A DNA stretch of 64,000 bases. Source: Planococcus citreus. Its GTDB lineage: Bacteria; Bacillota; Bacilli; Bacillales_A; Planococcaceae. The first letter of the stretch is position 1. Each line of letters begins with the position of its first letter. A program made the translations under genes and the position numbers. The notes under the pieces are model-generated. The model was not told where the DNA came from. It did no database searches and saw only the letters and a program-made list of their open reading frames with translations. Location: positions 62,001 through 126,000 of the forward strand of contig NZ_RCCP01000003.1 in the NCBI RefSeq assembly GCF_003664125.1, given 5' to 3'. Below are positions 41,829 through 51,071 of the stretch, piece by piece.

Positions 41829-42485
41829 ATGAAGAAATTTGCAGCAATCATCGCAGCGAGCGGTTTGGCACTCGCCGCTTGTTCGAGTGACAGCGAACCC
41901 GAAACGGAACCGGTTGAGGAAACCGGCGGAGCGGCCGATACGATGACCGAGACGCAAGACACAGAAGAAGCGGAATCAGGTGAAGAAGGCGGGGGCGTCA
42001 GCGTCGATGAAGGGTTGTTTGATGTCGAAGTGACCATTCCGTCCTCGTTCTTCGAAGGCGAAGACCCGGAACAAGTCGCAGCGAATGTCGACAACGCAGA
42101 AGAAGCGACTGTCAATGACGACGGCTCCATCACCTACAAAATGTCGAAAGCCCAGCACGAAGAAATGATGGAAGAAGTCGCAACAAGCGTCGAAGAAGCA
42201 ACCACCACCATCACCGAATCCGGTGACTACCCGTCCATCCAGGCAATCGAATCCTCCGATAATTACGACCATTTCACCGTCCAAGTCGACTGTGAAGCGT
42301 ATGAAAACAGCTTCGACGGCTTTGCGACGATGACACTTGGCGTCGTCGGTTCCTTGTATCAGTTATTTAATGGGGAAGATCCTGACAGTTACGAAGTCAT
42401 CATCGAGATGGAAGACGTAGAGACTGGGGAAGTGTTTAATACGATTACTTATCCGGAAGCGTTGGAAGAGATGGGTGAGGAATAG
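41829..42485 (+). CDS. Lipoprotein, hypothetical (218 aa)
   Basis: Lipobox LALAAC (Cys18), acidic Gly-rich linker to about residue 55, then a domain beginning DVEVTIPSSFFEGEDPEQV and continuing ITYKMSKAQHEEMMEEVATSVEE. The C-terminal part has DHFTVQVDCEAYENSFDGFATM. I know similar Firmicute lipoproteins only as hypothetical. The start at 41829 follows AAAGGAGAAGG. It shares its N-terminal 30 residues with the 40677 gene. Confidence 0.68.
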   Translation: MKKFAAIIAASGLALAACSSDSEPETEPVEETGGAADTMTETQDTEEAESGEEGGGVSVDEGLFDVEVTIPSSFFEGEDPEQVAANVDNAEEATVNDDGSITYKMSKAQHEEMMEEVATSVEEATTTITESGDYPSIQAIESSDNYDHFTVQVDCEAYENSFDGFATMTLGVVGSLYQLFNGEDPDSYEVIIEMEDVETGEVFNTITYPEALEEMGEE

Positions 42486-42981
42486 AAGATATAAAAAAAG
42501 TTTACATCTACACTGATCTTTTGTTGTTATGTTTAACAATAGTCATAAAGTCAAATCAGAGATTCACAATATTTATTAAGACTTTGTATAATCAAGAATG
42601 CAACGTTGCTACAAGCCGTGTAAAAAACAATAAGGGCTTATATCACCAGGCAACTTCTGCTATCTTTGCCAAGTTAAAATAGAGGGAATTGTGTCTTTTA
42701 AATAATCAAGGGACTAATTTAAATGAATAATTTTATTAGCTACTCGAAGTTGATGTTTCCAGAACGTTTTGGGTATATAACTGTAAGATTAATATTACAG
42801 CTGAAAATCCAGCAGTTCCGAATCATCAACTGATTAAAAAGGTTTATAAATTAACTAATACCGACTGAGGCAAAAGGAGAAGGTTATACATAAATCAATA
42901 ATTTTTTAATAGGAATATCTAAGTTCTCTATATGATAGACTTGTTTCAAAGTCATTTTTTATTTTCTAACTTATGAAAAGT
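42486..42981. other. AT-rich intergenic stretch, left edge of the accessory island
   Basis: No convincing gene, RNA or repeat. Base composition drops sharply relative to 40-42 kb, marking the change to the accessory region. Confidence 0.6.
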
Positions 42982-43003
42982 AAACTGTTATATAAAACAG
43001 TTT
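42982..43003 (+). promoter_or_regulatory. Palindrome before the toxin-like gene, possible operator
   Basis: AAACTGTT and AACAGTTT (42982-42989, 42996-43003) around ATATAA, 19 nt before the start codon. The placement suits autoregulation by a toxin-antitoxin complex. Inference only. Confidence 0.5.
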
Positions 43004-43022
43004 TTGAAAGTGGGTTAAGGTA

Positions 43023-43598
43023 ATGAAAGTATTCAACAATATTAATGATATACCCACAATTTTATACCATGGGACCCTCGAAAAGTGGTTATTAAGTCTG
43101 CAAGGGGGTATAATATTAGAAAAAGGTAATTCAAGAGCGGATTTTGGCCAGGGTTTTTACCTAACAGCTAACTACAATCAGGCTAGACAATGGACAAGAA
43201 CTGTCCATAGTAAATTGAAAAGAAGTGAAGGAATTGTTTCGGAGAGGATGGTTGCTAACTTTTTCTTAGACAAAAAGAAGTTAGAAGGATTGAATTGCTT
43301 ATTTTTTACTGAAATAAACGAAGAATGGGCGGCGTTTATTTTTGCCAATCGAAAGCATAAGAAATTGATCCATAATAACTTGGATAACAAGTACGATTTG
43401 GTATATGGCCCTTTAGCTGACGGTAAAATTAGTAACCTCATGGATGATTATGAGTTTGGGGTTATTGAAACTTACAAAGAGCTGATGCAGAAAATCGTAG
43501 GTACGAAATATCCTTTCCCCCAAGATCATCAAATATCTTTCCATTCAAAAGAGGCGCTTGATGCTTTAGAGTTTAAAAGGGGTGATAAATGTGAATAG
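43023..43598 (+). CDS. DUF3990-type ADP-ribosyltransferase-like protein (putative toxin)
   Basis: A 191-residue protein whose N-terminal region ILYHGTLEKW, followed by SRADFGQGFYLTANYNQARQW, matches the start of the DUF3990 family. That pattern (Y-H-G-T, then F-G-x-G-F-Y-L-T) resembles the NAD-binding core of ADP-ribosyltransferase folds. Later VYGPLADGKISNLMDDY is also typical. A small gene overlaps its end by 8 nt, giving a two-gene module as in toxin-antitoxin systems. Activity and target are not shown; enzymatic role is inference from motif layout. Confidence 0.72.
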   Translation: MKVFNNINDIPTILYHGTLEKWLLSLQGGIILEKGNSRADFGQGFYLTANYNQARQWTRTVHSKLKRSEGIVSERMVANFFLDKKKLEGLNCLFFTEINEEWAAFIFANRKHKKLIHNNLDNKYDLVYGPLADGKISNLMDDYEFGVIETYKELMQKIVGTKYPFPQDHQISFHSKEALDALEFKRGDKCE

Positions 43599-43806
43599 AG
43601 AAGAAGTAGCAAAATACATTCAATATATCGCTCTCCATATGCAGAAAGATTATGGAGTTGATTTGCAAACCGCTGGAAAACTCATCAAGGAGTATAAGTT
43701 TATCAACATGATAATTGAAACTGACGGGCAATGTCTTCACTACGATGCTCAGTACTGGAGTGAAAAGATTTATCACCATAAATATATTAATACTATGAAT
43801 GTTTAA
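43591..43806 (+). CDS. Small partner of the DUF3990 protein (DUF3791-like, putative antitoxin)
   Basis: GTG start 8 nt after AAAGGGG; 71 residues starting MNREEVAKYIQYIALHMQKD. The segment VDLQTAGKLIKEYKFINMIIE and a C-terminal YWSEKIYHH look like DUF3791 proteins, which I recall being encoded beside DUF3990. An ATG at 43588 is out of frame and stops at once. Translational coupling to the upstream gene and a terminator right after support a bicistronic unit. Confidence 0.62.
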   Translation: MNREEVAKYIQYIALHMQKDYGVDLQTAGKLIKEYKFINMIIETDGQCLHYDAQYWSEKIYHHKYINTMNV

Positions 43807-43834
43807 AGACTTCTCTCTCTAGAGAAGTCTTTTT
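43805..43834 (+). terminator. Terminator of the toxin-antitoxin-like pair
   Basis: 12-bp perfect stem AAAGACTTCTCT/AGAGAAGTCTTT with CTCT loop, then T's. It overlaps the stop codon region. Confidence 0.85.
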
Positions 43835-44249
43835 AGTTTAATATACTTTGAAAAATGTTGCTTTTAAGATGAAATAGATTTAAAACGAAAAAGAAACTAT
43901 CTTTAAAATTACACAAATTAATGCTATTTGTTTTAATTCAAAAGATATCTTCTGACTGGCGAATAAAATATTAAGGTAATGAATAGTTACTCTAAATTAG
44001 GTTTTTACTAAACTTAGGATTTAAAGAATAAGTCAATTAAACAATTTGGGTTAAAATAAATTTAAAAACCTTAATTTTTTGGAATGTAAAAACAAATTAT
44101 TATTATCTTTAATTGCTTTAAGTATTTCACTATTATTATTAATAATAATTATGGAAAATCCCACCTATTTTTCTTCAAATAAGGAAATAGACCCGCCTTC
44201 TGTGATAAAATTACATTAATTACAGGTCGGTATTTTGAGGGGGATGAAG
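43835..44249. other. AT-rich gap before the restriction locus
   Basis: No gene, repeat or hairpin I can support. The promoter of hsdR must lie here. Confidence 0.5.
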
Positions 44250-47009
44250 ATGGTTTACGAGTCCCGGACACAGTCCGAAGCACAATTGGAAAACGAAATG
44301 ATCGCCCAACTGGTAGGGCTGGGCTATGAAAAAGTGAAGATACCCGATATCAAAAAGCTACAAGCGAATTTCCGTGACCAGGTCAATAGGCTAAACGCGG
44401 AGAACTTGGAGGGCACACCGCTGTCGGACAAGGAGTTCGAGCGTTTGTTGTTGGTCATCGAAGGTAAGAGCGTCTATGAATCGGCGAAGCTGCTGCGCAT
44501 CAAGCAGACAATCAGCCGCGATGATAATAGCACGCTTTATCTGCGTTTATTCGATACGCAGAATTTCGACAACAACCACTTGCAAGTGACGAACCAGACG
44601 ACAGTGATCGGGCGCTATACGAACCGCTACGATGTGACGCTGCTCATCAACGGCTTGCCGCTCGTGCAGATCGAGCTGAAGCGGCGGGGGCTTCATTATA
44701 ATGAAAGCTTCAATCAAATCATGCGCTACCGGAAGGATTCCTACGGGGGTTTGTATAACTTCCTGCAGCTCTTCGTCGTCTCGAACGGTGTCGACTCGAA
44801 GTATTTCGCAAACTCCGACCGCGAGCCGATGAAGAGCCATATGTTCTTCTGGTCCGATGAAGAGAACAAGCGCATCACGAAGCTTGATGAGTTCACGGAT
44901 TCGTTCCTCGAGCCTGAGCGGCTGCAGAACATTCTGAGCCGCTATATGATTATCAACGATACCGACAAGCATTTGATGGTCATGCGCCCGTACCAGATCT
45001 ATGCAGTCGAGCGCATCTTGAAACAGGCTGTCGAACAAGAGAAGAACGGTTACGTTTGGCATACGACTGGGAGCGGCAAGACCTTGACTTCGTTCAAGGC
45101 GAGTGAGCTCTTGGCGCAGGAAGAAGACATCAAGAAAGTTATTTTCCTCGTCGACCGAAAAGACTTGGATGCCCAGACGATGGAAGAGTTCAATAAATTC
45201 GAGAAAGATTCGGTGGACCGGACGACGAAAACAGGTGTCCTCGTCAAGCAGCTGAATGACCCGTCGCAAAAGCGCATCATCACGACGATCCAGAAGATGG
45301 CGAATGCGGTAAAGACGGAACGTTACCAAGAGATTTTAAAGAAGTATGAAAATGAGAAAATCATTTTCGTCATCGATGAATGCCACCGTTCCCAGTTCGG
45401 CGAAATGAATTTGCTTATCCAGCGCCATTTCAAGCGCGCTCAATATATCGGCTTTACCGGTACGCCGCGCTTTGTCGATAACAGAAGCCAAGACGGTCGG
45501 ACGACGACCGATCTGTTCGATAAATGCCTCCATACTTACTTGATCAAAGACGCGATTAAAGACGGCAACGTGCTAGGCTTTTCGGTCGAATACATCCGGA
45601 CCATCAGAGAAAGAGAAGGCGTCGACGATGTCACGAAAGTGCCAGGCATCGACCAGAACGAATTATGGATGGCGGACGCCCGCATGCGCCTCATTGCAGA
45701 ACACATCAACGACATCCATTACAAGAAAACCCATAACCGGACCTATACCGGCATGTTCACTGTCGAAAGCATCAAAGCGGCAGTGAAATATTATGATTTG
45801 TTTAAAGCAATTGACAGTAAGCTGAAAGTCGCAACGATCTTCACGTATACCCCGAATGAAGAAAGTGATGAAAACGAAGAGCATTCCCGCCATTCGCTGG
45901 AGCGGATCATGGCTGACTTCAACCAATTATTCGGCACGAACCACTCGACAGATAATTTCGCGTCGTATTTCTCTGATGTGTCGAAAAAAGTGAAGGCGGC
46001 ACAAATCGACCTAGTGATCGTCGTCGATATGTTCCTAACGGGATTCGATGCGAAAAAGCTCAACACTTTATACATCGACCGGCCGCTGCAGCATCATAGT
46101 CTCATTCAAGCGTATTCCCGCACGAACCGCGTGGAAGGGCTGAAGAAGACTTACGGCAATATAGTTTGTTACCGGAACTTGAAAGAAGAAACCGATACGG
46201 CGATCCGCTTGTTCTCGCAAACCGGCGATACATCAACCGTCCTTATGAAGAAATACGAGGAATATCTAGCGGACTTCCGCGATCAGCTCGACAAACTGCT
46301 CGACGTCGCGGTGGATCCGCAAGCAGTCGATAAACTGGAAGGCGAGTCGAAGCAGAAAGAATTCGTTGTCGCATTCCGCGATTTAACACGGATCTTGACG
46401 AAGCTAAAAACCTTTGTCGAATATGAGTTCACGTTCGAAGACATGGGAATTACACCGCAGATGTACACCGACTTCCGCAGCAAATACCTTGCGCTCTATG
46501 AAAAAGAGAAAAACGAAAAAGACAAAGTATCGGTCATCAACGACGTCGATTTTGAAATCGAATTGATGCAGACCGACCGTATCAATGTCGACTATATCTT
46601 AGCGCTCCTCAGACAAACCGATTTCACGAACGCCAAAGAGCGTGACTCGGCAGTTAGACGCGCGATTAAAGAAGTTAACGAAGCATCAAGCGACGAAATG
46701 CGCTTGAAGCGCGATTTGCTGCTGGAGTTTTTGCAAGGCGTTGCACCAACACTGACGAACGAAGATTCAGTAGATAAGAAGTTTCACGACTTCGAACAGG
46801 AGAGGCGCAAGCAGGAAATCCGCGCCATGGCAGAAAAAACACATGTTGCAGAAGGCACAATTGATTATTTCGTGAGAGAATATGAATATACGGGCGTCAC
46901 ACCGGACCAGGAAATCAGCGACGCCGTGAAAGCGCCGTTCAAGGAAAAACGCAAACGTGTCCAGCAATTGAAAGACTTTATCCTGTCAAACACGAAACTC
47001 TATTCGTAA
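44250..47009 (+). CDS. hsdR: Type I restriction enzyme, R (nuclease/translocase) subunit
   Basis: A 919-residue motor nuclease. The N-terminal PD-(D/E)XK nuclease has its core in PLVQIELKRRG (about 140-150). The SF2 helicase follows with Walker A WHTTGSGKTLTS near 270, DECH box in FVIDECHRSQFG, motif III GFTGTPR, and motif VI region SRTNR. A C-terminal helical domain follows. It cuts unmodified DNA after translocation, in complex with HsdM and HsdS downstream. The ATG at 44250 is 7 nt after GAGGGGG; an ATG at 44244 is too close. Gene order R-M-S. Codon use is host-like, unlike the AT-rich genes further on. Confidence 0.93.
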   Translation: MVYESRTQSEAQLENEMIAQLVGLGYEKVKIPDIKKLQANFRDQVNRLNAENLEGTPLSDKEFERLLLVIEGKSVYESAKLLRIKQTISRDDNSTLYLRLFDTQNFDNNHLQVTNQTTVIGRYTNRYDVTLLINGLPLVQIELKRRGLHYNESFNQIMRYRKDSYGGLYNFLQLFVVSNGVDSKYFANSDREPMKSHMFFWSDEENKRITKLDEFTDSFLEPERLQNILSRYMIINDTDKHLMVMRPYQIYAVERILKQAVEQEKNGYVWHTTGSGKTLTSFKASELLAQEEDIKKVIFLVDRKDLDAQTMEEFNKFEKDSVDRTTKTGVLVKQLNDPSQKRIITTIQKMANAVKTERYQEILKKYENEKIIFVIDECHRSQFGEMNLLIQRHFKRAQYIGFTGTPRFVDNRSQDGRTTTDLFDKCLHTYLIKDAIKDGNVLGFSVEYIRTIREREGVDDVTKVPGIDQNELWMADARMRLIAEHINDIHYKKTHNRTYTGMFTVESIKAAVKYYDLFKAIDSKLKVATIFTYTPNEESDENEEHSRHSLERIMADFNQLFGTNHSTDNFASYFSDVSKKVKAAQIDLVIVVDMFLTGFDAKKLNTLYIDRPLQHHSLIQAYSRTNRVEGLKKTYGNIVCYRNLKEETDTAIRLFSQTGDTSTVLMKKYEEYLADFRDQLDKLLDVAVDPQAVDKLEGESKQKEFVVAFRDLTRILTKLKTFVEYEFTFEDMGITPQMYTDFRSKYLALYEKEKNEKDKVSVINDVDFEIELMQTDRINVDYILALLRQTDFTNAKERDSAVRRAIKEVNEASSDEMRLKRDLLLEFLQGVAPTLTNEDSVDKKFHDFEQERRKQEIRAMAEKTHVAEGTIDYFVREYEYTGVTPDQEISDAVKAPFKEKRKRVQQLKDFILSNTKLYS

Positions 47010-47016
47010 ACAGGCA

Positions 47017-47045
47017 AACAGCCGCATCCAACAGGTGCGGCTGTT
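47017..47045 (+). promoter_or_regulatory. Hairpin without T-run between hsdR and hsdM
   Basis: AACAGCCGCA/TGCGGCTGTT (47017-47026 with 47036-47045), extended by CC/GG inside. Followed by CCGTAAC, not by T's, so it is not a standard terminator. It may protect or process the mRNA, lowering hsdR relative to hsdM/hsdS. Confidence 0.5.
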
Positions 47046-47081
47046 CCGTAACTTCAAGTAAAACACCAAAGGAGAATCATC

Positions 47082-48665
47082 ATGACAACATCCGAAAAAC
47101 AGCGCCAGCAACAGGCGGAACTGCATAAAAAACTGTGGACGATGGCCAATGATCTGCGCAGCCAAATGGAAGCGTATGACTTTAAAAACTATATCCTTGG
47201 GCTAATCTTCTATCGTTATCTATCCGAGAAAACCGAAGCGCGCATCGCGAAATTATTGGAAGAAGACAATATCTCCTATGAAGACGCGTGGCAAGACGAA
47301 GAATACCGCGAAGGCCTTGTCGAAATGCTTTTGGAGCAAATCGGCTTCGTCATCGAGCCCCAGTATTTGTTCTCGCACATGATCCGCGAGATTCCGAAAG
47401 GCGACAAAGGGAAATTCGATGTGGAGCTCTTGCATAAAGCGATCAAAGCAGTCGAAGAGTCTACGCTCGGCACCGAAAGCCAGCAAGACTTCGAGCATTT
47501 GTTTGACGATATGGACCTTACTTCAACAAAGCTCGGGCGCGACGTGAAATCACGTTCGCAACTGATTGCGAAAATTATGCTGAGTATTAACGACATCCCG
47601 TTTTTGCATGACGATGTCGATATCGATGTGCTCGGGGATGCCTATGAATACTTGATCTCTCAGTTCGCGGCAAACGCCGGAAAAAAAGCGGGGGAGTTCT
47701 ATACGCCGCAGCAAGTCTCAAAAATCCTCTCGAAAATCGTCACGCACGACAAGACCGACATGAAGAGCGTCTATGACCCGACTTGCGGTTCGGGCTCGCT
47801 CATGCTGCGTGTCGCAAAAGAAGCGAAAGTACGCAAATTCTACGGCCAAGAACTGACGACGACTACGTTTAACCTGGCGCGCATGAACATGCTCCTGCAC
47901 GATTTGCGCTATACGGATTTCGATATCCGCAACGACAATACACTCGAGAATCCGCACCATATCGATATGCGTTTTGACGCAGTCGTCGCCAACCCGCCGT
48001 ATTCCGCAAAATGGAGTGCCGATGCGAAATATTTGGATGATGACCGCTTCCGTGACTACGGCAAGCTTGCGCCGAAATCAAAAGCCGATTTTGCGTTCGT
48101 CCAGCACATGATCCATCAACTTGAAGACGACGGCACGATGGCAGTCGTCTTGCCACACGGGGTGCTGTTCCGCGGTGCAGCGGAAGGCACAATCCGTAAA
48201 TTCTTAATTGAAGAAAAGAACTACCTTGATGCAGTCATCGGCTTGCCAGCGAACATTTTCTACGGCACATCGATCCCGACGACGATCCTTGTCTTCAAGA
48301 AGAATCGCCAGGCAGACGACAATGTACTATTCATCGATGCCTCGAACGATTTCGAGAAAGGTAAAAACCAGAACAACTTGACTGACGAAAACGTTGAGAA
48401 AATTATCGCAACGTACATCTCGCGCGAAACAATTGACAGATATTCGTACGCCGCAAGCTTAGAAGAAATCAAAGAAAACGATTATAACTTGAACATCCCG
48501 CGCTACGTCGATACCTTCGTCGAAGAAGAGCCGGTAGATCTCGAAGCAGTTCAAGTGCGCCTAAAGGAAATTGACCAGGAAATCACCGAGATCGACAAAA
48601 AGCTAGAAGAGTATTTCAAGGAATTGGGGGTCATGGGAAATGAACGTACCTCAGTTGAGATTTAA
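47082..48665 (+). CDS. hsdM: Type I restriction-modification DNA methylase, M subunit
   Basis: A 527-residue N6-adenine methyltransferase. An N-terminal helical HsdM domain (LWTMANDLRSQMEAYDFKNYIL) is followed by the SAM-binding region with YDPTCGSGSLMLRV near 230 and the catalytic NPPY in VVANPPYSAKW near 305. It methylates the target with HsdS and is needed for host protection. The ATG follows AAAGGAG. It overlaps hsdS by 26 nt. Confidence 0.94.
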   Translation: MTTSEKQRQQQAELHKKLWTMANDLRSQMEAYDFKNYILGLIFYRYLSEKTEARIAKLLEEDNISYEDAWQDEEYREGLVEMLLEQIGFVIEPQYLFSHMIREIPKGDKGKFDVELLHKAIKAVEESTLGTESQQDFEHLFDDMDLTSTKLGRDVKSRSQLIAKIMLSINDIPFLHDDVDIDVLGDAYEYLISQFAANAGKKAGEFYTPQQVSKILSKIVTHDKTDMKSVYDPTCGSGSLMLRVAKEAKVRKFYGQELTTTTFNLARMNMLLHDLRYTDFDIRNDNTLENPHHIDMRFDAVVANPPYSAKWSADAKYLDDDRFRDYGKLAPKSKADFAFVQHMIHQLEDDGTMAVVLPHGVLFRGAAEGTIRKFLIEEKNYLDAVIGLPANIFYGTSIPTTILVFKKNRQADDNVLFIDASNDFEKGKNQNNLTDENVEKIIATYISRETIDRYSYAASLEEIKENDYNLNIPRYVDTFVEEEPVDLEAVQVRLKEIDQEITEIDKKLEEYFKELGVMGNERTSVEI

Positions 48666-49884
48666 AGGGTTTGAAGGGGAATGGAAAAGAGAAAAACTAG
48701 GTAAACATTTGAGTTTCATAGGAAGTGGTGTTACTCCGAGAGGAGGAAGTGCTGTCTATCAAAAGAAAGAAGGAATAATTTTAATAAGAAGTCAAAACGT
48801 CCATTTTTCAGGCATAAAGTTAGAGGATATAGCTTACATTACTCCAGAAGTGAATGACAAAATGAAAAAAAGTGAAATCCAGGAATTGGATGTGCTGCTT
48901 AATATAACTGGAGCTTCTATTGGAAGAAGTGCAATGGTACCGTTAAATTTTCCTACTGCAAACGTTAATCAACATGTCTGCATTTTAAGGCCCAATAAAC
49001 TATTAGTTCCATACTTCTTAAAGTCATTTTTAGAATCAAGCAAAGGACAAAAAAATGTATTTAGAGATCAAGTTGGACAAACCAGAGAAGCTTTAAATCT
49101 TCAACAAATACAAGAATTTTTAATTGGAATTCCGAGTATAGAAGAACAGGAAAAGATATCTTCTTTTTTAAAATTGCTAAATAGAAAAACTAATAAGCAA
49201 CAAGAGAAAATTGAAGAGCTTGAGGAGTTTAAAAAAGGGATGATGCAAAAGATTTTCTCGCAGGAGTTGCGGTTTAAGGATGAGGATGGTGGGGAGTTTC
49301 CGGAGTGGAAGAGGTTCAAGTTAGGTGACATAGCGATTATTAAAGGTAGACTTGGATGGAAAGGTTTGAAACAAGAAGAGTATGTTGAAAATGGTGCATA
49401 CTTAGTAGCAGGAAAACATATTAATAAAGGCATAATCCAATGGGATAAGTGTGATCAAATCACAGATTTTCGGTATAAAGAATCAATCGAAATAGCTTTG
49501 GAAGAAAATGATGTTATTTTCTCGAAAGACGGGTCTTTAGGAAATCCTGCAATAGTAAAAAATTTACCTAAAGAAGCTACTATTAATTCGACTATGATGC
49601 TTGTAAGAATGATTGATGAAGTTATACCAGACTATCTATATCAAGTATTACTCGGTGCAGATTTTAAGAGACTGATTCACTTGAAAGTTTCAGGAAGTTC
49701 AATCCCTCATCTTTTTCAAGCAGACATGAAAGATTTTGAATTTTTGGCACCTACTTCAGTTAAAGAACAGAAGAAAATAAGCTGTATCTTGAAAAATCTT
49801 GATGCAAAAATAAAAAAAGAAAATGAAAAGTTGTTAGCCATTAAAGAACAAAAGAAAGGATTCATGGAAGGGATATTTATATAA
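48640..49884 (+). CDS. hsdS: Type I restriction specificity subunit
   Basis: A 414-residue protein with two target-recognition domains, each opening with a P-x-L-R-F-K-G/E-W-like boundary (VPQLRFKGFEGEWKREKLGK; later EFPEWKRFKLGDIA), each followed by a coiled-coil conserved region (KIEELEEFKKGMMQKIF; KNLDAKIKKENEKLLAIKEQKKG). The two recognition domains are AT-rich while the central conserved region near 49255-49310 is clearly more GC-rich, a sign of domain exchange. Recognition sequence cannot be read. No second hsdS or inversion repeats seen. Confidence 0.9.
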   Translation: MNVPQLRFKGFEGEWKREKLGKHLSFIGSGVTPRGGSAVYQKKEGIILIRSQNVHFSGIKLEDIAYITPEVNDKMKKSEIQELDVLLNITGASIGRSAMVPLNFPTANVNQHVCILRPNKLLVPYFLKSFLESSKGQKNVFRDQVGQTREALNLQQIQEFLIGIPSIEEQEKISSFLKLLNRKTNKQQEKIEELEEFKKGMMQKIFSQELRFKDEDGGEFPEWKRFKLGDIAIIKGRLGWKGLKQEEYVENGAYLVAGKHINKGIIQWDKCDQITDFRYKESIEIALEENDVIFSKDGSLGNPAIVKNLPKEATINSTMMLVRMIDEVIPDYLYQVLLGADFKRLIHLKVSGSSIPHLFQADMKDFEFLAPTSVKEQKKISCILKNLDAKIKKENEKLLAIKEQKKGFMEGIFI

Positions 49885-49934
49885 CATCGACGCATTACTG
49901 GTTTTTTTATTTTGATAAGAAGGAGTTGATTGGT

Positions 49935-51071
49935 ATGGAAAAGCAGTTATTAGATTATGAAAGCGAAGAAAATGAACTTGTAAATTTAAGTAGAAATAAC
50001 GATATAGAAGTAATATATCCACATGCAGAAATAAAAGTTGAAAGAGATCAATATCCTATTTTTCAACTGTATAGAAAATTCAAGAAAGATCAAATTGTAT
50101 TGGATCCGGATTTTCAAAGAGGTGGAGATGTTTGGAATCCAAGACAGAAATCAGAGTTAATTGAATCAGTATTAATGGGAATTCCACTTCCTATATTCTA
50201 TTTGAATGAATCTAAAGAAGGGAAACTAATTGTCGTTGATGGAAGACAGAGGTTAACAACTTTTTTCTCTTTTTTAAATAACGAATTTAGATTGAAAAAT
50301 TTAAGGATTTTGGAAGACTTGAATAATCTTTATTTTGCCGACCTTGATTCAAAACATCAAGCGAATTTTGAAGATTTTCAAATAATCGCACAAATAATAA
50401 AGCCACCAACACCTGACAGAATTAAATTTGATATCTTTGATCGAGTAAATCGTGGAGGCACCCCGTTAAACAATCAAGAGATGCGAAATGCGTTATACCA
50501 AGGAAAATCAACGGTATTACTTAAAGAAATCGCTGAAAATCCTAATTTTATCAAAGCTACTCAAAACAGTATTCAATCCAAGCGGATGAAAGATAAATAT
50601 TTAATTTTAAGAGCTATTGCATTTAATCAATGGAATTTTAATTTATTGGTAGATGCGAATGGGCACCAAATTGAATACAAGAACGATATTGATGAATTTC
50701 TTGGAAAAACTATGGAATACTTAAATAACTGTTCTAATGAAGAGATAAAGTTGATTAAAAAGAATTTTATCAACTCCATGATTTGTAATCATATAATTAT
50801 GAATGAAGAGGCTTTTAGAAGATTAAAAGTCAATGGAAGAAGACAGCCTATTAATATGATTTTATTTGAAGCTTTGACTAGCCTTATGTCGGGGTGGGAA
50901 GTAGAGGATTGTCAGAGAAATAAAGAAGTAATTAAAAAGAAAATCACTTTCCTATTAGAAAATGATGAACTGAATAAATTATTGACTATTGATAGGGGAA
51001 GGGGTTTGGTAGTCCCAGCTATTTTTGAAATGGTAAATAATATGAAGGAGGATATTGAACATGCTTTCTAA
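49935..51071 (+). CDS. DUF262 (ParB/GmrS-like) protein, first gene of a three-gene cassette
   Basis: A 378-residue protein with the DUF262 N-terminal signature: ILVLDPDFQRG-like segment (IVLDPDFQRGGDVWNPRQKS), LPIFYLNE and VVDGRQRLTTFF (the D-G-x-Q-R motif of the ParB-like NTPase/nuclease fold), then FDRVNRGGTPLNNQEMRNAL. The C-terminal half is helical and lacks an obvious HNH. DUF262 proteins occur in antiphage systems such as GmrSD and BREX-like loci. It follows hsdS by 50 nt and overlaps the ATPase gene by 11 nt. The ATG at 49935 is spaced well from AAGGAG. Confidence 0.82.
   Translation: MEKQLLDYESEENELVNLSRNNDIEVIYPHAEIKVERDQYPIFQLYRKFKKDQIVLDPDFQRGGDVWNPRQKSELIESVLMGIPLPIFYLNESKEGKLIVVDGRQRLTTFFSFLNNEFRLKNLRILEDLNNLYFADLDSKHQANFEDFQIIAQIIKPPTPDRIKFDIFDRVNRGGTPLNNQEMRNALYQGKSTVLLKEIAENPNFIKATQNSIQSKRMKDKYLILRAIAFNQWNFNLLVDANGHQIEYKNDIDEFLGKTMEYLNNCSNEEIKLIKKNFINSMICNHIIMNEEAFRRLKVNGRRQPINMILFEALTSLMSGWEVEDCQRNKEVIKKKITFLLENDELNKLLTIDRGRGLVVPAIFEMVNNMKEDIEHAF

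Noticed and set aside
44547..45329. 260-residue minus-strand ORF within hsdR
   Set aside because: Shadow of the conserved helicase and nuclease region.
48640..49884. Phase-variable hsdS inversion system
   Set aside because: Only one hsdS, no inverted copy and no recombinase gene nearby.
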